A DNA stretch of 64,000 bases from JAMZMI01 sp049115715 (GTDB lineage: Bacteria; Bacteroidota; Bacteroidia; Cytophagales; Cyclobacteriaceae): assembly GCA_049115715.1 (NCBI GenBank), contig JAGDZQ010000015.1, forward strand, positions 164,101 through 228,100, read 5' to 3'. The position numbers and the translations under genes are program-made. The stretch's first letter is position 1, and every line of letters starts with the position of its first letter. Shown one piece after another: positions 60,749 through 64,000 of this stretch. Under the pieces are notes generated by a model. The model made no database searches and was not told the DNA's origin. It saw nothing but the letters and a program-made list of their open reading frames with translations.

Positions 60749-61671
60749 TTGATTTTCGTGGGGATTAACAAAGAGACAGCATAAGACAACAAGCTAATAA
60801 TAAGTGTAGGAATCTTAATCAATCGGTAATCGCGTTTGTTTTCTATCAATCTACTGTGAATTTCTTCAAAAGACTTCCAAGAGCCTGGTATATGAATGAC
60901 GAGTGGAGTTGTACGGGTTTGTTTATTGATGAACTGCTTAGATACTTGATTATATTTAATATCTGTAAGGGTATTCATAAGCATGTTGAGCTTAATGAGC
61001 TTCATCAAGAAACGCTCGATTTTATATGCATTGAAGGCATGCAAGGGTGAAATATAGGGTAATTGAAAGGTGCGCATTCTACCGCCAGTCACCTCAAATA
61101 GATCGTGTTGATAATCGAGTGTGATTGTATATTCTTTTCTGTCTTTTGAAGTTTTATGATCCACGAAATGTTTGGCGTATAGATATTGATCTGATCTGAC
61201 TTTTATAAGTGAATCAATATCATTTATATCAATTTGATTCTCGGATATAATTTCTTCAAGGAGTTTAATCAGCGAAACAGATTTTCCTATAAGTGTCCCT
61301 GAGTTGAGATACCTATATACAGTGCTTGACTTGGGATAGTTTTTGTGATAGCTGTTTCTCAAAGCTTTATTTCTGAAATAGAAATTAGCTTCGGCGGAAA
61401 ATACGATATCATGTTCGAGCGAATTGTACTTTTCCAAAACTTCAACTTCCCTTGCATTGATGATCACATCAAATGCATCTACCACCATCACCACCAAATC
61501 TTTGCTTTGGTTAACAAGAAAATCAGATAAGAGCTTGATTTTTTGCGCATTCACTAACCAATTTGGCTCAATAATTACATGAAGATCAAGATTGTGCTTT
61601 TCGCAGCTCTCAACCAGCTTGTTTGAACTATCCAGCGGATGGTTTGAAAATGTTACAATTTTGAGTTTCAT
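60742..61671 (-). CDS. PLOD1-3-like glycosyltransferase domain protein
   Basis: The 309-residue protein resembles the glycosyltransferase part of procollagen lysyl hydroxylase-type proteins: VVMVVDAFDVII (DxxD, D65 and D68), EANFYFRN, YLNSGTLIGK (residues 121-130), DQYLYAKHF and a C-terminal VIHIPGSWK. In animals this domain glucosylates galactosyl-hydroxylysine; in bacteria such genes occur in surface glycan loci. A hydrophobic C-terminus (about 285-305) may anchor it to the membrane. It is a single gene ended by a terminator. Confidence 0.72.
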   Translation of the reverse strand: MKLKIVTFSNHPLDSSNKLVESCEKHNLDLHVIIEPNWLVNAQKIKLLSDFLVNQSKDLVVMVVDAFDVIINAREVEVLEKYNSLEHDIVFSAEANFYFRNKALRNSYHKNYPKSSTVYRYLNSGTLIGKSVSLIKLLEEIISENQIDINDIDSLIKVRSDQYLYAKHFVDHKTSKDRKEYTITLDYQHDLFEVTGGRMRTFQLPYISPLHAFNAYKIERFLMKLIKLNMLMNTLTDIKYNQVSKQFINKQTRTTPLVIHIPGSWKSFEEIHSRLIENKRDYRLIKIPTLIISLLSYAVSLLIPTKIKM

Positions 61672-62076
61672 TTAGTGGTTAACATAGCGTTGGCTCATAG
61701 GGTCAATTGATAATCCGGCTAATTTAATTTTTTGATGCGATGAATTACTTAATGGGTGAATGAATTTCATATTTATGGATTTATAAAACTTGATTAATCC
61801 AGGACAAATGAATTTTAACCTCAGGTTATTCTGCGCAAGCGAATTTTACTTGAGTCAGGCGCTCTGATCTCAGCTTCCTCATCAGATGCACTTTCTCTAA
61901 TGATTGAAACAGAGGAAAATAAAGCTGAGAGCTGACTAAAGTGCTCGAATATTTAAACGTGTTTACCCTACTAAATCAACTTACTTATTCGGTTCAGAGT
62001 TAAATATTGCAGAGTTTTGCGAAAATGTAAACCGAAAACGTTTAGTCAGGAAAACCAGCGTACCTATCTACAATAA
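61672..62076. other. 405-bp intergenic region before the ABC exporter
   Basis: No coding frame is seen. It lies between the divergent PLOD-like and ABC exporter genes, so both promoters must be here. It also contains a long-range hairpin at 61853-61937 and a small AACCT/AGGTT repeat near 61818-61828. Confidence 0.5.
61853..61937 (+). ncRNA. Candidate structured leader or small RNA upstream of the ABC exporter
   Basis: Three nested arms pair in order: AGTCAG (61853-61858) with CTGACT (61932-61937), CTCAGCTT (61869-61876) with AAGCTGAG (61922-61929), and CCTC (61877-61880) with GAGG (61912-61915). The 8- and 4-bp arms are contiguous on the left, giving one long interrupted hairpin. It lies 140 bp before the exporter start and may be a cis-regulatory leader or small RNA. 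No T-run follows. Confidence 0.4.
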
Positions 62077-63708
62077 ATGAAAATATTTCACCTGCTTATT
62101 AAGCCCTCTTGGAAAAAACTATTGTTTGGAGCCCTGATAAGTGTTGTTTCCGCAGTACTCTATGCACTTGCCATCAAGCTACTAAACACTTTGATAACGG
62201 ATGAGTCTTCTAGCAAAATGGTATTTATTGAGATGTCAGGTTATATTCTGATATCTACTTCTCTAGCCGTATTTGCTGCTTTTTATCTCACAGGTCTTTA
62301 TGAAAAAATAGTCTCTGATATGCGTATCAGGCTGTCTAGACAAGTATTGAAGGCGGACTTTGAGGTAGTTGAAAAAAATGCTTTTAAGATACTTCCCGTG
62401 TTGAGTAATGATGTAAATATAATTGGAGCTTTTGCAAAAACGATTCCCGACATACTTGTTGCTGTCTTTAAAATCATCGCAATCGTAGCTTACATGTTCG
62501 CAATCTCCTGGGAGCTTACGTTGTTAATTATAGGAGTATTTGTGATTGTTCTTTCGTTTTCGGTCGTTGTTTTGAAGAGGTCTGTTTTTGAAGAAAGGCA
62601 AGCTCAATTTCAAAGAAATGTTTTGTTTAAACAACTCAATGGACTGATCAACGGGATTAAGGAGCTTACACTAAATGCTAAACATCAGTTGGGCTATGTG
62701 AAAAATACAATAGCTGATTCAAGCGGTAAGTATGCTCGGCATATGACGATTCTGGGTTCGCTTCATATTACAATAGTCAAGAGTGCCGAGCTTTTTGTGA
62801 TTCTTGGATTAGGAGTAGCTATGTTGATAATGAAATCTGTTTCAGGATATTCTAATGATGTCTTTCTGGAATTTTTGGCTCTGGTGCTTTTTATTTTACC
62901 CTCCTTGATTGCAGTTACTACTTTCTTTAAGAGTAAAAAAAAGGTAGATGTTGCCATGGAGCAAATCAACGCTCTTAGCGTATCATTTGAGGTCTACGAT
63001 GAATTAGAGACTGCCGTTATCTTCCCTTACAACCCCAATCTCCAAAAGCCTATAATTAAATTGGAGGAAGTCACCTATCAATATGGCGGAGCTGAGCAAA
63101 CCAAATATAAGATTGGACCAGTGGGGCTTGATATTTATGAAAATGAAATTCTTGTCATAAATGGTGGTAATGGCAGTGGGAAAACTACCCTGTCTAAGGT
63201 TCTGTCTGGCCTATATATGCCATATTCAGGACAAATCAGCTTTCAGGATCAACTCGTGAGTAAGGAAAACCTATTTGGCTATCGAGATATGTTTTCGGCG
63301 GTATTTGCCGATTCACATGTTTTTGATGACCTGCGGTATCTGGAGCTAGATGCCAATGATACCAGATTGACAACTTATTGCCAATTGCTTGGAGTAGATC
63401 AGAAAGTGGCTATCAAAAATTCTCAGATTTCGACAGTGGATCTTTCTTTTGGGCAGAGAGGAAGGTTAAACTTATTAAGAGCTTTGCTTGAAGATAAGCC
63501 AGTCTATCTATTTGATGAATGGGCGGCTAATCAGGATCCTTATTTTAAATCAAAATTTTACAATGAAATACTTCCGCTACTTAAAAGTAAGGGAAAAACG
63601 ATAATAGCCATTTCTCATGATGACCACTATTATCATGTTGCAGATCGCTTGGTCACTCTTTCTGATGGAGTGGTTGAAAAAATCACGAATCGGAGTGAGG
63701 CGAGGTAG
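62077..63708 (+). CDS. Cyclic-peptide-export-type ABC transporter (PvdE/SyrD-like)
   Basis: The 543-residue half-transporter fuses six membrane helices (about residues 1-290) to an ATPase domain. Walker A is GGNGSGKTT (K369), the signature is LSFGQRGRLNLLRAL, and Walker B ends in D480 and E481 (VYLFDEWAA). The LSFGQ signature and DEWAANQDP sequence match the PvdE/SyrD cyclic-peptide exporter family, which moves siderophore precursors or lipopeptides into the periplasm. No peptide synthetase or precursor peptide is in the window, so the substrate is unknown. A terminator follows 40 bp later. Confidence 0.87.
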   Translation: MKIFHLLIKPSWKKLLFGALISVVSAVLYALAIKLLNTLITDESSSKMVFIEMSGYILISTSLAVFAAFYLTGLYEKIVSDMRIRLSRQVLKADFEVVEKNAFKILPVLSNDVNIIGAFAKTIPDILVAVFKIIAIVAYMFAISWELTLLIIGVFVIVLSFSVVVLKRSVFEERQAQFQRNVLFKQLNGLINGIKELTLNAKHQLGYVKNTIADSSGKYARHMTILGSLHITIVKSAELFVILGLGVAMLIMKSVSGYSNDVFLEFLALVLFILPSLIAVTTFFKSKKKVDVAMEQINALSVSFEVYDELETAVIFPYNPNLQKPIIKLEEVTYQYGGAEQTKYKIGPVGLDIYENEILVINGGNGSGKTTLSKVLSGLYMPYSGQISFQDQLVSKENLFGYRDMFSAVFADSHVFDDLRYLELDANDTRLTTYCQLLGVDQKVAIKNSQISTVDLSFGQRGRLNLLRALLEDKPVYLFDEWAANQDPYFKSKFYNEILPLLKSKGKTIIAISHDDHYYHVADRLVTLSDGVVEKITNRSEAR

Positions 63709-63746
63709 CTTTAAGTGAAAAGAGAATTTCGTATTGATAGAAAATG

Positions 63747-63781
63747 AAAAAGGCCTTTCATTCTCATGAAAAGCCTTTTTT
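63747..63781. terminator. Bidirectional terminator between the exporter gene and tRNA-Pro
   Basis: A 15-bp stem (63747-63761 with 63766-63780, one G-U pair) has an A-run on the left and Ts on the right. It can end the plus-strand exporter transcript and the minus-strand tRNA transcript. Confidence 0.88.
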
Positions 63782-63786
63782 CTGCG

Positions 63787-63861
63787 TCGGGGTGGCAGGA
63801 TTCGAACCTGCGACCCCCTGGTCCCAAACCAGGTACTCTAACCGGACTGAGCCACACCCCG
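63787..63861 (-). tRNA. tRNA-Pro (TGG anticodon)
   Basis: A complete 75-base cloverleaf lies on the minus strand. The acceptor arms CGGGGTG and CACCCCG pair, with discriminator A at 63787. The anticodon stem CCTGG/CCAGG encloses TTTGGGA, giving anticodon TGG. The T-loop is GTTCGAATC in the usual place. The 3' CCA is not encoded. Confidence 0.97.
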
Positions 63862-63870
63862 AGCGATTTA

Positions 63871-63900
63871 TTTGAAGAGTAGTTTCGCTACTGCTTCAAA
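63871..63900. other. Hairpin upstream of tRNA-Pro
   Basis: TTTGAAGAGTAG (63871-63882) pairs with CTACT-G-CTTCAAA (63888-63900), with one bulged G and a 5-nt loop. It lies 10 bp before the tRNA 5' end on the minus strand, inside a possible leader. CAAATCTA at 63909-63916 reads TAGATTTG on the minus strand, a match to the Bacteroidota -7 element. The rest of the window to 64000 is AT-rich with no gene seen. Confidence 0.4.
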
Positions 63901-64000
63901 ACGGAGTGCAAATCTAGGATTTTTTTGGATTAATAAAACAGCTGAAAAGAGAATTTCTATTTTTTTTATTAATTCAATAATCAATGTCGTTTAGTTAAGG

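Overview
The window reads as a chromosome segment of a free-living, AT-rich Bacteroidota, most likely a marine or gliding member of the Cytophagales. Support comes from a type IX secretion (T9SS) C-terminal sorting domain, an FtsK-LolA gene pair, a ComEC without its metallo-beta-lactamase domain, a reg_prop/Y_Y_Y hybrid histidine kinase, a Wzi-type outer-membrane protein and a sphingolipid-type serine palmitoyltransferase. There are no rRNA genes, no CRISPR array and no intact insertion sequence. One tRNA (Pro, TGG) lies at the right edge.

Layout. 0-6 kb: start of pyrF, lolA, ftsK, pyrD, a HepT/MntA toxin-antitoxin pair, a GC-rich structured element and xerD. 6-13.5 kb: aroQ with a class V aminotransferase, then the tyrosine/homogentisate catabolic genes (hmgA, hpd, fah), an amino-acid dehydrogenase and a divergent Lrp/AsnC regulator. 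13.5-18.7 kb: two large secreted proteins, one with a self-cleaving S74 chaperone tail and one with a T9SS sorting tail. 18.7-26 kb: housekeeping genes (recQ, an enoyl-CoA hydratase, comEC, a GNAT, phoH, a SAM hydrolase). 27-32.5 kb: a short alpha-glucan phosphorylase homologue lacking the expected PLP lysine, and a 1256-residue hybrid sensor kinase. 32.5-40 kb: a gene-poor stretch, an operon of SGNH esterase, MFS transporter and nitrilase-family amidase, an AlkD-like/SPL-like pair, and small membrane or exported proteins. 40-47.5 kb: an alpha/beta hydrolase and its TetR regulator with two near-identical palindromes, dinB, an MFS exporter, tpx, and a HAD/APH-like pair.

The most coherent specialised system is at 47.6-54.3 kb on the minus strand. 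It holds a serine palmitoyltransferase-like enzyme, an NAD-dependent reductase of CerR type, a double-GNAT protein of the bacterial ceramide synthase type, an enoyl-ACP-reductase-type SDR, a FabZ-like dehydratase, a ketoacyl synthase, an acyl carrier protein and a phosphopantetheinyl transferase. I read this as a sphingolipid (or sulfonolipid) island that carries its own acyl-chain-building cassette.

From 54.6 to 63.7 kb is a cell-surface region: a Wzi-like protein, two divergent GT2 glycosyltransferases whose start codons are 14 bp apart, an HTTM membrane protein with two small membrane partners, a sulfotransferase, a PLOD-like glycosyltransferase and an orphan cyclic-peptide-type ABC exporter preceded by a structured non-coding element.

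All calls rest on reading the sequence and on memory of protein families; no database search was run.
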